A DNA stretch of 64,000 bases from Teredinibacter sp. KSP-S5-2 (GCF_032773895.1 NZ_CP120416.1:1052001-1116000), one strand, 5' to 3'; positions 1 through 7,771 are shown, counted from the stretch's first letter. A program made the numbers and translations. Notes: a model not told the origin generated them from the letters alone.

Positions 1-1
1 G

Positions 2-2035
2 CGTGGTCAACAATTTGTGATTGGTGATCTGGAAGGCAACCGGGGGAAAAGCTTAGTCGTCGAGTTAGGTGGCAGCAAGCAGGGTCTATGGACAGACTTT
101 GCTACTGGCGAAGGCGGAGACATTGTCGATTTGTGGGCGAGAGTTCACCGCTTCGACGTGCAGAGCGAATTTACAAAAATCATTCAGGATATGGCGGTAT
201 GGCTGGGGGAAACACCAGCATTTACAAATAAACCAAAAATAAAATCACCGCCGAAGGATGAGCTGGGTCACTGGTCGCATAAATGGGATTACCACGATGC
301 CGATGGAAAGCTTATCGCCTGTGTCTATCGCTACGACACCGAGGAAGGAAAAGAATTTAGACCGTGGGATGTGTTAGCGCGAAAAGGGCTGGCACCTAAT
401 CCGCGTCCGCTCTACAACCAAGTCGGCATTGCCAAAGCCACGGATGTGATTTTGGTGGAGGGAGAAAAATGCTGTGATGCGTTAATCGCTCACGACTTTA
501 CTGCCACCACGGCAATGAACGGTGCAAATGCGCCAATAGAAAAAACCGATTGGTCTCCCTTGGAAGGCAAGCGAGTTTTGATCTGGCCGGATAACGATGA
601 GGCTGGAAAAGAATACGCAGAAAAAGCGGCACAGGCCATTGCGGAAGCGGGGGCTGATGAAGTATCGATCCTCAATCTTCCGACCGACCTGCGACCTAAA
701 TGGGATGCCTTCGATGCGGTTTCGGAAGGCATAAATATTCTCGCTTTTCTTAAGAGCACACCGAAAAAAGACATTTTAATGTCAAATGCGGTAGAAGCAT
801 TTTCGTTGGGAGAATTCATCAATGACAACTCGCCTATGCCGGAGGATCTCATTGAGCCTCGTGTGCTCACGCCAGGAGGGATGGTGGTATTGGGTGGCGC
901 GCCCAAAGTGGGTAAATCCGATTTTGTGTTGTCCTGGTTAGTCCACATGGCCGCTGGGGAACCGTTTCTGGATTTAAAACCTGCTAAACGTCTACGCGTA
1001 TTTTATTTGCAAGCCGAGGTGCAATATCACTATCTACGTGAGCGATTGCAGAAGATGAATTTATCCGAACTGATGATTTGGCGGGCTTCGGATAATTTAT
1101 TTATTACTCCGCAATTGCGGTTGGTGTTGGACGAAAAAGGGATCGCCAGGGTGTTAAAGGTGATTAAAAATGCGAGTGGGAAAGAACCGATTGATGTGAT
1201 TGCCATTGATCCCCTGCGGAATGTGTTTGACGGCGGGGAAAATGGGGCAACGGAAAATGATAATGCTGCGATGCTTTTTTTTCTAAAGGATCGGGTGGAA
1301 AGGTTGAGAGATCTTGTGAATCCAAAAGCGGGCATCATCATCGTGCATCACACAAAGAAACTGAATAAACGCCAGCTAATTGAAGAGCCTTTTCAATCGT
1401 TCTCTGGGGCAGGGAGCTTACGAGGGTATTACAGCACGGGCATGTTGTTGTATCGCCAGGACGAACACCTTAATGCCCGCACACTCACTATGGAGCTGAG
1501 AAATGGGCCTGCTATCCCCGATAAACTCATCGACAAAAAGCGCGGGCGGTGGGTGGAGCTTGAGTATGAAAGCCAACGTTTGGTGAACCAAAACCACGGA
1601 GAAAAACTCGATGCGGAACGTAGACGTAAACACGACGTGATTTTACAGCTTATTTTCGATGAAGCTGTGCAAGGACGTGTGTATACCATTGCGCAATTTG
1701 CCGAAGCCTTCGAGGGGCGAGCAGGTTTGGGGGCGGATAGAACTATTCAAAATCGAATTGGTGTGCTTGCGACCAAAGGTTACGTTAAGTTTTTTAAAGA
1801 CAGCGATTGCTACGGTAAACCCAGTGTGGCGCGTTCGAAATACGGCTACATGTGTGTGGAGAGAATGGAACTTAAAACGGAAAAATTGGAGACGGATTTT
1901 GAGACAGGTGAGCAAACAAATGTGTGCAAGCCAGTACTTCCGAGTCATTACAAATGTCCGCAAACCGGCGCAGCGTTACCTGTTGAAAACCCGCATATTT
2001 GGATCTATCAGGAGGAAAAAATTGAACAAGAATAA
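2..2035 (+). CDS. Phage primase-helicase, Toprim plus RepA-like AAA ATPase (5' truncated)
   Basis: The protein probably primes and unwinds DNA at the phage origin. The reading frame is open to the window edge, so the true start and any zinc-binding primase N-terminus lie upstream; a GTG at 17 exists but has no clear ribosome site. Numbering from that GTG, a Toprim domain shows VEGEK near residue 146 and the acidic WPDNDEAGK motif near 189. A RepA/DnaB-like ATPase follows, with Walker A GGAPKVGKS near 293, Walker B VIAIDPL near 393 and IIIVHHTKK near 440. The C-terminal third (winged-helix-like) is unassigned. An iteron-like array lies directly downstream, as expected for an initiator next to its origin. 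Related Toprim-RepA proteins occur in plasmids and prophages. The domain call is firm; the exact role in this phage is inferred. Confidence 0.85.
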   Translation, partial: RGQQFVIGDLEGNRGKSLVVELGGSKQGLWTDFATGEGGDIVDLWARVHRFDVQSEFTKIIQDMAVWLGETPAFTNKPKIKSPPKDELGHWSHKWDYHDADGKLIACVYRYDTEEGKEFRPWDVLARKGLAPNPRPLYNQVGIAKATDVILVEGEKCCDALIAHDFTATTAMNGANAPIEKTDWSPLEGKRVLIWPDNDEAGKEYAEKAAQAIAEAGADEVSILNLPTDLRPKWDAFDAVSEGINILAFLKSTPKKDILMSNAVEAFSLGEFINDNSPMPEDLIEPRVLTPGGMVVLGGAPKVGKSDFVLSWLVHMAAGEPFLDLKPAKRLRVFYLQAEVQYHYLRERLQKMNLSELMIWRASDNLFITPQLRLVLDEKGIARVLKVIKNASGKEPIDVIAIDPLRNVFDGGENGATENDNAAMLFFLKDRVERLRDLVNPKAGIIIVHHTKKLNKRQLIEEPFQSFSGAGSLRGYYSTGMLLYRQDEHLNARTLTMELRNGPAIPDKLIDKKRGRWVELEYESQRLVNQNHGEKLDAERRRKHDVILQLIFDEAVQGRVYTIAQFAEAFEGRAGLGADRTIQNRIGVLATKGYVKFFKDSDCYGKPSVARSKYGYMCVERMELKTEKLETDFETGEQTNVCKPVLPSHYKCPQTGAALPVENPHIWIYQEEKIEQE

Positions 2036-2068
2036 AACAATGTTGTTAATGCAAAACGGGGATTGCGG

Positions 2069-2194
2069 TTTGCATTCTGCATTCTGGATTTGCATTCTGC
2101 ATTCTGGAAATAAGACAAAACTAAATGAATTCAAGCACTTAAGTGAAAATCCAGAATGCAACTTGCGGTCATTGCATTCTGGGTTGCATTCTGG
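2069..2194. repeat. Iteron-like array of TGCATTCTG(G)
   Basis: Seven copies of TGCATTCTG lie in about 125 bp. Direct copies start at 2071, 2078, 2091, 2098, 2173 and 2185, and one inverted copy lies at 2151-2160. The first four form a perfect tandem of the 20-mer TTTGCATTCTGCATTCTGGA (2069-2088 and 2089-2108). The array sits just after the replication protein and before an HTH gene in non-coding DNA. This arrangement fits an iteron-type replication origin or a cluster of initiator or repressor sites. No DnaA box was identified with confidence. Confidence 0.6.
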
Positions 2195-2250
2195 CTCTAG
2201 CCCAATAACCGCGCGGGTTGTAGCGATTGAGTTTGTATGTACTGTCAACC

Positions 2251-2268
2251 CTACCCTTTACAGGGTAG
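2251..2268. promoter_or_regulatory. Inverted repeat CTACCCT/AGGGTAG
   Basis: A perfect 7 bp stem CTACCCT (2251-2257) and AGGGTAG (2262-2268) with a 4-nt loop. There is no T-run, so an operator or origin-associated hairpin is more likely than a terminator. It lies between the iteron-like array and the downstream HTH gene. Confidence 0.4.
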
Positions 2269-2271
2269 AAG

Positions 2272-2296
2272 GTAACACTACGTTGCACTGTGTTAC
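2272..2296. promoter_or_regulatory. Inverted repeat GTAACAC-N11-GTGTTAC
   Basis: Perfect 7 bp arms at 2272-2278 and 2290-2296, spaced about one helical turn plus, typical of a dimeric repressor operator. It lies about 50 bp before the start codon of the DUF6362-like gene and beside the putative origin, so it could control either. Confidence 0.4.
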
Positions 2297-2347
2297 ATTC
2301 TGCCCTGGGGTCGTAATTGCGTGTGGCTATTCGATAGGGGGACTGAG

Positions 2348-2803
2348 ATGAAATTCAGTGGTACCCATGTGGTAAATAATTATTTACTGACCGAGGCTGA
2401 GACAACCAAATATCAATGGGATCGCCAAAAAGTGATTGATCGCTTTGATAGTTGCGTCACCGTGTTTGAGTTATTACCAAACGTGGTGCGATTAGGATTT
2501 TATTCCTATTGGCCGGATATCGTGTTGACCGACCGGGAGTTGAGAAATAATCGAAAGAGAATTAATAAACTCACCGCGCAGCCGGACGCAATAGATCGCG
2601 CGGTGGAAACGCTAACGTGGATACAACAGGATAATCTCACGGTGGGCGAGCGTAAGCTCATTTGGTTGCGGGGACACCGCGTTGGTTGGAAGGGCGTGGC
2701 CAGGGAGTTTGGAGTGGGTATGCGAACGTGTCAGCGTTGGTATGCTGTGGCGTTGGATAAAATCATCGAGGAGTTAACGTGTAAACGTGTAGAGGTTAGA
2801 TAA
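2348..2803 (+). CDS. DUF6362-like phage HTH protein
   Basis: A 151-residue protein starting at ATG 2348, chosen because a GGGGG-rich ribosome site lies just before it; an upstream in-frame GTG at 2321 lacks one. The N-terminal half has the pattern RFDSCVTVFELLPNVVRLGF followed by a YWPDIV motif, typical of DUF6362 phage proteins as I recall them. The C-terminal 50 residues form a sigma-70 region-4-like helix-turn-helix (GWKGVAREFGVGMRTCQRWY). It sits between the replication module and the packaging genes, where many phages keep a late-gene activator. A role in late transcription is therefore plausible but not shown. No catalytic motif is visible. Confidence 0.7.
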   Translation: MKFSGTHVVNNYLLTEAETTKYQWDRQKVIDRFDSCVTVFELLPNVVRLGFYSYWPDIVLTDRELRNNRKRINKLTAQPDAIDRAVETLTWIQQDNLTVGERKLIWLRGHRVGWKGVAREFGVGMRTCQRWYAVALDKIIEELTCKRVEVR

Positions 2804-3406
2804 AATCAATTGGTGACAGGCTGTGTCGTGATGTATCGCTCTTTGCACAGCTTGTCATTTAGTGTCGCGTACCGCCTGAATTGTCGTGAATTAGTGTGGC
2901 ACACTTTTGAAAAAATCATGTACATTTTGCACTATGCTGAGTTGAAGTGGGTGAGCGGTAAGCGGCAAATAAAAACTGAAAAAAATTAAAAAAGTATTTC
3001 CAAATATAAAATATTTGGTTAACCTATAAAAACTAATCGGCGATGAAAAAATATTTATTTTAAATATCGATTGCAAAAATAAAAAAATAATTTAATCTAT
3101 TGTTCGTTGCTGAGAGGAAATGTTTTATTGTTTTTTTTTTAATAAAGTTTTTATTTTTTCTTGCAAAGATAATTTTTATTCGTACACTGTGCGTCTTGTT
3201 TTGATAGAAGGTTTTAGTTTTGTTGTAGAAATATTTGTATTTATTTTTTTATATTACCGATTGAAAAAAAGGTACTCCGGTGGTATTCTGTGCCAGCGGG
3301 TTTCCGACTCGCCGAATTTCGCTAGTGAGTCAACTTTTTTTTGGGGTCGCACCTAAAAAAGTTCGCATCTTTCTCCCTTAAGCCATTTTTAAAAATCAGA
3401 TATTCC
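2804..3406. other. AT-rich non-coding gap upstream of the packaging module
   Basis: About 600 bp without a convincing gene. Most is very AT-rich with homopolymer runs. A short frame at 3120-3356 has a skewed Phe/Tyr-rich composition and no ribosome site, so it is not called. Base composition becomes more balanced from about 3275 to 3375, just before the small-terminase-like gene. In lambda-type phages the cos site lies in that position, so this is the best place to look for one, but no cos sequence is recognisable. Confidence 0.5.
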
Positions 3407-3919
3407 TTGACTGAACTGCTTTCTAATCGTCAGTTCGCCAAGCTGCGTGGTGTCTCGGAAACCGCAGTGCGCAAGGCGATTAAAACTGGCCGTATTACCA
3501 CAGAAGCAAACGGGAAAATCGATCCTGACAAAGCCAATCGCGAATGGGAGCAAAACACCAACTCCGCCAAACGCCGGGAACAGTTAAACGCGTTAGCGAG
3601 AAAAGATTCCACTTCGGGAAATACTCAGGTATCAAACCGACAATTTGAATCTCAATTCCAGAAAGCCCGAACGGCCAATGAAGTGCTAAAAGCGCAGATT
3701 GGACGAATTGAACTTCAGGTTTTAAAAGGCGAATTGATTGATCGTGATAAAGCGCTGCGTACAATTTTTAAAATCGCCCGAACTGAACGAGACGCGTGGT
3801 TAAATTGGCCTGCGCGTATAGCAGCGCAAGTTGCAGCGGAATTAGATGTCGATGAACAGCAGTTTTATGTGGCGTTGGAAGAGCAGGTAAGAAAGCAACT
3901 GGCTACTTTAGTGATATAA
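3407..3919 (+). CDS. Terminase small subunit-like protein (Nu1-like HTH)
   Basis: The protein probably recognises phage DNA for packaging and recruits the large terminase. The N-terminus is a winged HTH of the Nu1/MerR style (LSNRQFAKLRGVSETAVRKA) followed by the frequent KIDPDKANREWEQNT segment. A coiled, charged linker follows, then a conserved C-terminal region beginning FQKARTANEVLKAQ and containing DAWLNWPARIA. The start is uncertain: TTG at 3407 places the HTH at the N-terminus as in the family, but there is no clear ribosome site, and the frame is open to a TTG at 3341. The large subunit is about 6 kb away, separated by accessory genes. The C-terminal half has a second copy at 4798-5127. 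Confidence 0.65.
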   Translation: MTELLSNRQFAKLRGVSETAVRKAIKTGRITTEANGKIDPDKANREWEQNTNSAKRREQLNALARKDSTSGNTQVSNRQFESQFQKARTANEVLKAQIGRIELQVLKGELIDRDKALRTIFKIARTERDAWLNWPARIAAQVAAELDVDEQQFYVALEEQVRKQLATLVI

Positions 3920-3946
3920 AAATTGTTTATGCTGCCAAGGAGCGTG

Positions 3947-3977
3947 AGGACAGCTTATGTATACCATACGCTGTCCT
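3947..3977. terminator. Hairpin between converging genes
   Basis: Perfect 8 bp arms AGGACAGC (3947-3954) and GCTGTCCT (3970-3977), with an inner TATG/CATA stem. It lies between the convergent small-terminase gene and the minus-strand gene ending at 3986. It lacks a good T-run on either strand, so bidirectional termination is only likely. Confidence 0.45.
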
Positions 3978-3985
3978 GATTGAGG

Positions 3986-4288
3986 TTAGTCTTTAATTGT
4001 GGCGTATTCCGCGACAAGCTTTCGGCATATTGTAATTGAATCGTTGTCCCAGGGTTGGAAAAATGAGTCAAGATTGTTTAGCCATTCTTGTAGCTTGTTG
4101 GCAACAACGTAGCGGATATCTACGTTGGGATCATTGTCCTGCTCGACCCGATATAGGGCATCAAATAATCCGTCATCCCCGACTAGATCGTAAAGCTTCA
4201 TATAATCTTTGATAGGAAGTGGTTGAAGAAATAATTGTGCCAGTCTATGTGCATCTTTTGATTTTGTAGGTGATGCCCAACATCCCAT
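3986..4288 (-). CDS. Small accessory protein of the shared-promoter regulon
   Basis: A 100-residue acidic protein of unknown function, not recognised. The start at 4288 (MGCWASPTKS) is preferred over an upstream ATG at 4318 because GAGGA lies eight bases before it. It has no signal peptide or membrane segment; the C-terminal half is helical and rich in Trp/Leu. It is a single-gene transcription unit on the strand opposite to the packaging genes, with its own copy of the shared promoter at 4321-4349. That independent promoter and its position mark it as a moron-type accessory gene. Function could be host modification or defence, but nothing in the sequence decides this. Confidence 0.6.
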   Translation of the reverse strand: MGCWASPTKSKDAHRLAQLFLQPLPIKDYMKLYDLVGDDGLFDALYRVEQDNDPNVDIRYVVANKLQEWLNNLDSFFQPWDNDSITICRKLVAEYATIKD

Positions 4289-4320
4289 GACTTCGTCCTC
4301 GTGTTTGTTTGTGTGCAACC

Positions 4321-4349
4321 ATTAACGCCTCAATTTGGGAAATGATCCA
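4321..4349 (-). promoter_or_regulatory. Shared accessory promoter, copy 1
   Basis: Read on the minus strand: -35 TGGATC (4344-4349), exactly 17 bp, -10 GTTAAT (4321-4326) preceded by GAGGC. The -10 ends 32 nt before the start codon of the gene ending at 3986. One of nine matching sites; this one is the most diverged (GAGGC instead of GAAGC). Confidence 0.6.
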
Positions 4350-4393
4350 GTCTCGTGTTGAGTGAGACGATGGGTATATTCGATTATAGTGGA

Positions 4394-4418
4394 AGAAAAA
4401 ACCCGCTCTGTGGCGGGT
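4394..4418 (-). terminator. Rho-independent terminator for the gene ending at 4431
   Basis: On the minus strand, stem ACCCGC/GCGGGT (4401-4406 with 4413-4418) is followed by a run of T (4394-4400). It lies 13 bp after the stop codon. Confidence 0.75.
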
Positions 4419-4430
4419 GCAAAAAGTGTG

Positions 4431-4691
4431 TTACTTGGTTAGGCGCTGAAATGCAATTTCAATTTCCTGGTTGAGTTGAATTTTTCCCTCCGCAATGGCG
4501 TTAAGCATTTGCTCGTCCAGGTTTTGAATGATTTGGGTTGCTCGACGTTGCAGTTCTTGCTCGGCTAACTTATTCCAGTTTGTAATGCTCGTCAGGTCTT
4601 TCAGTCTTTGAGGTTGTGATCGTCCATAACCATTTAAGTAGTGGCCAAGTTGTTCTTTTAATTCTTCGGTTGAGGCTTTGTCATCGCTCAT
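4431..4691 (-). CDS. Small acidic coiled protein of the shared-promoter regulon
   Basis: An 86-residue protein of unknown function. The start at 4691 (MSDDKAST) has an AAGGA ribosome site; the in-frame ATG at 4736 lies inside the promoter and is rejected. The sequence is highly helical with many Gln, Glu and Leu (HYLNGYGRSQPQRLKDL, EIEIAFQRLTK), suggesting a small dimeric or adaptor protein. There are no membrane segments and no catalytic motif. The unit is complete: promoter at 4735-4763, gene, terminator at 4394-4418. It is transcribed against the neighbouring packaging genes. I do not recognise a family. Confidence 0.6.
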   Translation of the reverse strand: MSDDKASTEELKEQLGHYLNGYGRSQPQRLKDLTSITNWNKLAEQELQRRATQIIQNLDEQMLNAIAEGKIQLNQEIEIAFQRLTK

Positions 4692-4734
4692 GGTGATTCC
4701 TTTTTGAAGTTTGGTTTTACGTGTTTGTGGGTAC

Positions 4735-4763
4735 ATGAACGCTTCTATTCAGCCTTAAATCAA
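4735..4763 (-). promoter_or_regulatory. Shared accessory promoter, copy 2
   Basis: Minus strand: -35 TTGATT (4758-4763), 17 bp spacer, -10 GTTCAT (4735-4740) preceded by GAAGC. It drives the gene at 4431-4691 with a 43-nt gap to the start codon, the longest of the nine. Confidence 0.7.
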
Positions 4764-4797
4764 GTGATTTGTTGGTTAATTTTTATTTCTATTTTTT

Positions 4798-5127
4798 ATG
4801 GGCAAGCTTATGTCTGATTCCATCGCGGAGGTGGGGACAACAAGCTATGCTCAGGCAAAAACCGCCAATGAAGTCATTAAAGTTCAAAAAAGCACAGTTC
4901 AGCTCGAGCAACTGAAATCCTCCGTGGTATCCCGCGATAAAGTTCTGATTCATGTCCATAAGATTGCATCAAAACAACGAGCAACTTGGATGCCGTGGGT
5001 AGAAGAGTGTGCGCAATCCATTGCGGAGAAATTCTCTGTTGACTCCGAAAAAGTCAAATCCATTTTACACACAGAAGTGGCCGCTCATTTGAAAGAATTA
5101 GGCGATGTTCACATTACAATAGATTGA
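4798..5127 (+). CDS. HTH-less paralogue of the terminase small subunit-like protein
   Basis: A 109-residue protein that aligns by eye with the C-terminal half of the protein at 3407-3919. Both share TANEV-[IL]-K-[VA]-Q, a basic-acidic stretch around SRDK/DRDK, and the RATWMPWVEE versus RDAWLNWPAR segment. The DNA-binding domain is missing. The start is 4798 or the in-frame ATG at 4810; neither has a good ribosome site. It lies 10 bp before the methyltransferase gene. It could assemble with the full-length small subunit as a modulator, or be a decaying duplicate. The intact reading frame slightly favours function. Confidence 0.55.
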   Translation: MGKLMSDSIAEVGTTSYAQAKTANEVIKVQKSTVQLEQLKSSVVSRDKVLIHVHKIASKQRATWMPWVEECAQSIAEKFSVDSEKVKSILHTEVAAHLKELGDVHITID

Positions 5128-5137
5128 GTTTTACATT

Positions 5138-6418
5138 ATGCAACCCACCGTCGTTAGCACGATAGAACAATGGCCTGTGGCCAAACTGATTCCGTATGCC
5201 CGAAATGCCCGCACCCACAGCGACGCTCAGGTTGACCAAATCGCCGCGTCGATTGTGGAGTTTGGTTTCGTCAATCCCATCCTGGTTGGCGAGAATAATG
5301 TCATCGTCGCTGGGCATTGTCGTTTGTTAGCTGCGCAAAAACTGGGTATGGATGTCGTACCGGTGATCGTATTAAGCCACCTGAGTGACACACAGCGACG
5401 GGCTCTGATCATTGCCGACAATCAATTGGCATTGGGTGCCGGATGGAGTGAAGAAATGCTTCATCTTGAACTTGCTGAGTTGTCAGAGTTGGACTTTGAT
5501 TTGGATTTGTTGGGTTTTTCTGATGCGGATTTGGATAAATACCTTAGCTTGGATACTGACGAGTCAAAAGAAGCCGAAGAGAGTGTTCCTGAACCGGAGG
5601 AAAATCCGATTGCCAGGTTAGGTGATATTTGGATTTTGGGCGAGCACAGATTGATGTGCGGTGATTCAACCAATATGGATGATGTAAATAGACTGATGGA
5701 TGGTGGCCTTGCTGATATGGTAGTGCAAGATCCACCTTACAATGTCGATTACGGTAATGCGGCTAAAGACAAAATGCGCCATAACAAACGCACGATTCTT
5801 AACGATAATTTAGGCAATCAGTTTTACGATTTTTTGGTGGCTGTGTTAAAGAATTCGCTGGCGGTTTGCAAAGGGGCGGTGTATGTATCCATGTCGTCCA
5901 GTGAGCTGGATACGTTACAGCGAGCCTTTATCGAAGCTGGCGGAAAATGGTCAACGTTTATCATTTGGGCAAAGAATCATTTCACTATGGGACGCTCCGA
6001 TTATCAACGCCAATATGAGCCCATCCTTTACGGTTGGAAGGAGGGAGAGGAACGCTTCTGGTGTGGGGTAAGAAACGAAAGCGACCTGTGGTTTGTCGAC
6101 AAGCCGGTAAAAAATGATATTCATCCTACGATGAAGCCCGTCGTCTTATTTGAACGGGCAATTAAAAATTCCAGTAAGCGGCGGGATATTGTCCTGGATC
6201 TATTCGGTGGCTCTGGCACAACCTTGATTGCGTGTGAAAAAAATGAGCGCAAAGCGAGACTGATGGAGTTAGATCCCAAATATGTGGACGTCATTATTAA
6301 ACGTTGGCAAGAATTCTGCGGTGGTGTGGCGGTACATGCCGAAACAGGAGAGGTTTTTGGCTCAATCCCTAATGCCCCCGAGAGGAATGAAGAAACCGTC
6401 ACCGGCAAAACAGCCTAG
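5138..6418 (+). CDS. ParB-domain/DNA methyltransferase fusion
   Basis: A 426-residue protein with two domains. Residues 1-130 form a ParB/Srx-type fold (NARTHSDAQVDQIAASI, then VIVAGHCRLLAAQKLG). Residues about 160-410 form a DNA amino-methyltransferase with DPPYN near 198 (catalytic) and LDLFGGSGTT near 355 (SAM binding). The order, catalytic motif before the SAM motif, is that of beta-class N6-adenine/N4-cytosine enzymes. No restriction partner lies nearby, so an orphan methylase that protects or marks phage DNA is the likely role. Such ParB-methylase proteins are frequent in prophages, including WO-type phages as I recall. ATG 5138 follows the preceding gene by 10 bp. Confidence 0.88.
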   Translation: MQPTVVSTIEQWPVAKLIPYARNARTHSDAQVDQIAASIVEFGFVNPILVGENNVIVAGHCRLLAAQKLGMDVVPVIVLSHLSDTQRRALIIADNQLALGAGWSEEMLHLELAELSELDFDLDLLGFSDADLDKYLSLDTDESKEAEESVPEPEENPIARLGDIWILGEHRLMCGDSTNMDDVNRLMDGGLADMVVQDPPYNVDYGNAAKDKMRHNKRTILNDNLGNQFYDFLVAVLKNSLAVCKGAVYVSMSSSELDTLQRAFIEAGGKWSTFIIWAKNHFTMGRSDYQRQYEPILYGWKEGEERFWCGVRNESDLWFVDKPVKNDIHPTMKPVVLFERAIKNSSKRRDIVLDLFGGSGTTLIACEKNERKARLMELDPKYVDVIIKRWQEFCGGVAVHAETGEVFGSIPNAPERNEETVTGKTA

Positions 6419-6570
6419 CGCCAGGCAGAATTTTCCGTTCCGTGGAATTTAAGCCGGTATTGGTGACGGTCAGTCTTATCTTAATCAAAGCTACGTATCT
6501 CCACTAGACGATCTTGTCCTGTGAATGTGTGCGATATCTCTTACAACGCTCAATTGGGAGCTTTTAATTC

Positions 6571-7029
6571 ATGCTTACCCTAATCGGCAGCCTTCTTGGA
6601 TTTGTATCCAGTGCCCTACCAGATCTAATGAAACTATTAAAAGATCGGCAGGAAAAGGCTCATCAATTGTTGATCCTGGATCGTCAAATTGAGCAAATGA
6701 AACTCGGTCATACGTTTAAGATTGATGAGCTGAATCTCAGCGCCGATCTGGAAGAAAAGCTGGCTATTTTGAAGCATGATGCGGCGCTTGGCGGCGATAC
6801 CTGGGTCGATAAACTCAGGGCATCTGTCCGGCCTGTGATAACCTATGCGTTCTTTGGATTGTTTACCATTTGCAAGTGTTGCTTTCTTTACATTCTCATT
6901 TTTGAACAGAAGGTGGGTGTCGTCCACGCGGTGCCACAAATCTGGGATACCGATACCCAGGCATTGTTTGGCGCGGTGATGGGCTTTTGGTTTGGTCAAC
7001 GTGCCATAGCACGATTTCGCCCAAATTAA
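6571..7029 (+). CDS. Holin, 3-TM GTA-type
   Basis: A 152-residue inner-membrane protein likely to form lysis pores. The N-terminus has an amphipathic or membrane segment (residues 1-20), then a charged helical stretch (22-80). Two hydrophobic segments follow around 88-112 (VRPVITYAFFGLFTICKCCF) and 128-146 (LFGAVMGFWFGQRAIARF). The RPVITY and FWFGQRA motifs are typical of the GTA_holin_3TM family (from memory). It is separated by 7.4 kb from the endolysin at 14445, so the lysis genes do not form one cassette. A 10 bp inverted repeat lies directly after the stop codon. Confidence 0.75.
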   Translation: MLTLIGSLLGFVSSALPDLMKLLKDRQEKAHQLLILDRQIEQMKLGHTFKIDELNLSADLEEKLAILKHDAALGGDTWVDKLRASVRPVITYAFFGLFTICKCCFLYILIFEQKVGVVHAVPQIWDTDTQALFGAVMGFWFGQRAIARFRPN

Positions 7030-7030
7030 T

Positions 7031-7054
7031 TGTGACATTGCAATCAATGTTACA
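7031..7054 (+). terminator. Inverted repeat after the holin gene
   Basis: TGTGACATTG (7031-7040) and CAATGTTACA (7045-7054) pair over ten positions including one G-U, loop CAAT. It starts one base after the holin stop. There is no long T-run, so it is a weak terminator or an mRNA-stabilising hairpin. Confidence 0.45.
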
Positions 7055-7077
7055 TTGAGAAAACAGCGAGGATTTAT

Positions 7078-7103
7078 GCGGGAAGGAATTCTTTCTTTCC
7101 CGC
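7078..7103 (-). terminator. Hairpin after the gene ending at 7113
   Basis: GCGGGAA (7078-7084) pairs with TTCCCGC (7097-7103), with partial inner pairing. It lies 10 bp past the minus-strand stop codon at 7113. The T-run is weak. Confidence 0.4.
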
Positions 7104-7112
7104 TTCCAGAAA

Positions 7113-7370
7113 TTAATGACGCTCGACCGCACGACTTCTAAGAAATTCGATGGTGTTGTCCAAGGTTGGTTGATTGGACAACACGGGGCCGTCGGGGTTG
7201 TAAATGGCATTTTCAACCACGTCAATCCATTCGGTAGAGGCTAGAGCGGCACTTTGCAACTCTTCGGATGTATTGAGTAACTTTTTAATTTCGAAAAGTT
7301 GGTTGGCAATGATAAGCTGGATGTCTTCCAGCTTATTTGCGAGTTTTTGATATTCTTCTGATTTAATCAT
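7113..7370 (-). CDS. Small helical accessory protein, second gene of a two-gene unit
   Basis: An 85-residue soluble protein of unknown function. It starts at ATG 7370 with AAGGAG upstream; its start codon overlaps the stop codon of the preceding gene (ATGA), so the two are translationally coupled. The first 60 residues are predicted helical by composition (YQKLANKLEDIQLIIANQLF), followed by a tail ending in FLRSRAVERH. It has no signal peptide and no catalytic motif. It is transcribed with the gene at 7367-7738 from the shared-type promoter at 7772-7800. The coupling suggests it works with that protein. Confidence 0.55.
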   Translation of the reverse strand: MIKSEEYQKLANKLEDIQLIIANQLFEIKKLLNTSEELQSAALASTEWIDVVENAIYNPDGPVLSNQPTLDNTIEFLRSRAVERH

Positions 7371-7738
7371 TCGGCTTGCTCCTTGCAAAGTAGGTTCTCT
7401 ACATGTGTGTAGTGCCATTGCTGCGAATACCAAAAAATATGCTCAATACCAAAGGTGTGGGCGCTGTCTTGCAAATGCGCTTTATCATCACAAAATAATG
7501 AACGGCTTTCAGCCCAGGTTCGTCCGAGGTCTTTGTAATACCTTATGGTTACGCCGCTTTTGTCGACTGCGAAAATATGGCCGTTGGTCATGAGCGATTC
7601 GATAGTTAATGTGTTGGGATAGTGCTCTTGTAAAATGGCCAATAACTCAACCGGGGTGTAGTGATCAATATTATCGCAAATAATGAATTGGATAATTTGA
7701 TTCGTAACTTGGTAGGCTAAAATAGTTCGGTGGCTCAT
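7367..7738 (-). CDS. Accessory protein, paralogue of the gene at 7875-8249
   Basis: A 123-residue protein of unknown function, start ATG 7738. The alignment with the neighbour at 7875-8249 is visible by eye: both begin M-S-x-R-[ST] and carry the pattern Y-[HK]-[RK]-D-x-G-x-[ST]-W followed about ten residues later by C-x-x-K, then a conserved aromatic C-terminus (FWYSQQWHY here, IFQNGKWEI there). The neighbour resembles a small phage protein family that I know only as conserved hypothetical; this copy has diverged further. Promoter copy 3 lies 33 nt upstream. It is translationally coupled to the gene ending at 7113. Confidence 0.55.
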   Translation of the reverse strand: MSHRTILAYQVTNQIIQFIICDNIDHYTPVELLAILQEHYPNTLTIESLMTNGHIFAVDKSGVTIRYYKDLGRTWAESRSLFCDDKAHLQDSAHTFGIEHIFWYSQQWHYTHVENLLCKEQAE

Positions 7739-7771
7739 GTGTACGTCTCCATGTTGTTGTTTGTTGGACAC

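Noticed and set aside
2069-2194. CRISPR array
   Set aside because: Repeats of 9-10 bp with no regular spacers; not a CRISPR pattern. No other array was seen.
1659-2351. 230-codon frame overlapping the end of the primase-helicase gene
   Set aside because: Different frame over a clearly coding region, then runs through the iteron-like array; composition follows the repeats.
2900-2925. Sigma-54 promoter at a TGGCAC motif
   Set aside because: The second element is one base out of register and lacks GC of TTGC, so the match is not acceptable.
3120-3356. 78-codon frame in the AT-rich gap
   Set aside because: Phe/Tyr-rich composition caused by T runs, no ribosome site and no recognisable pattern.
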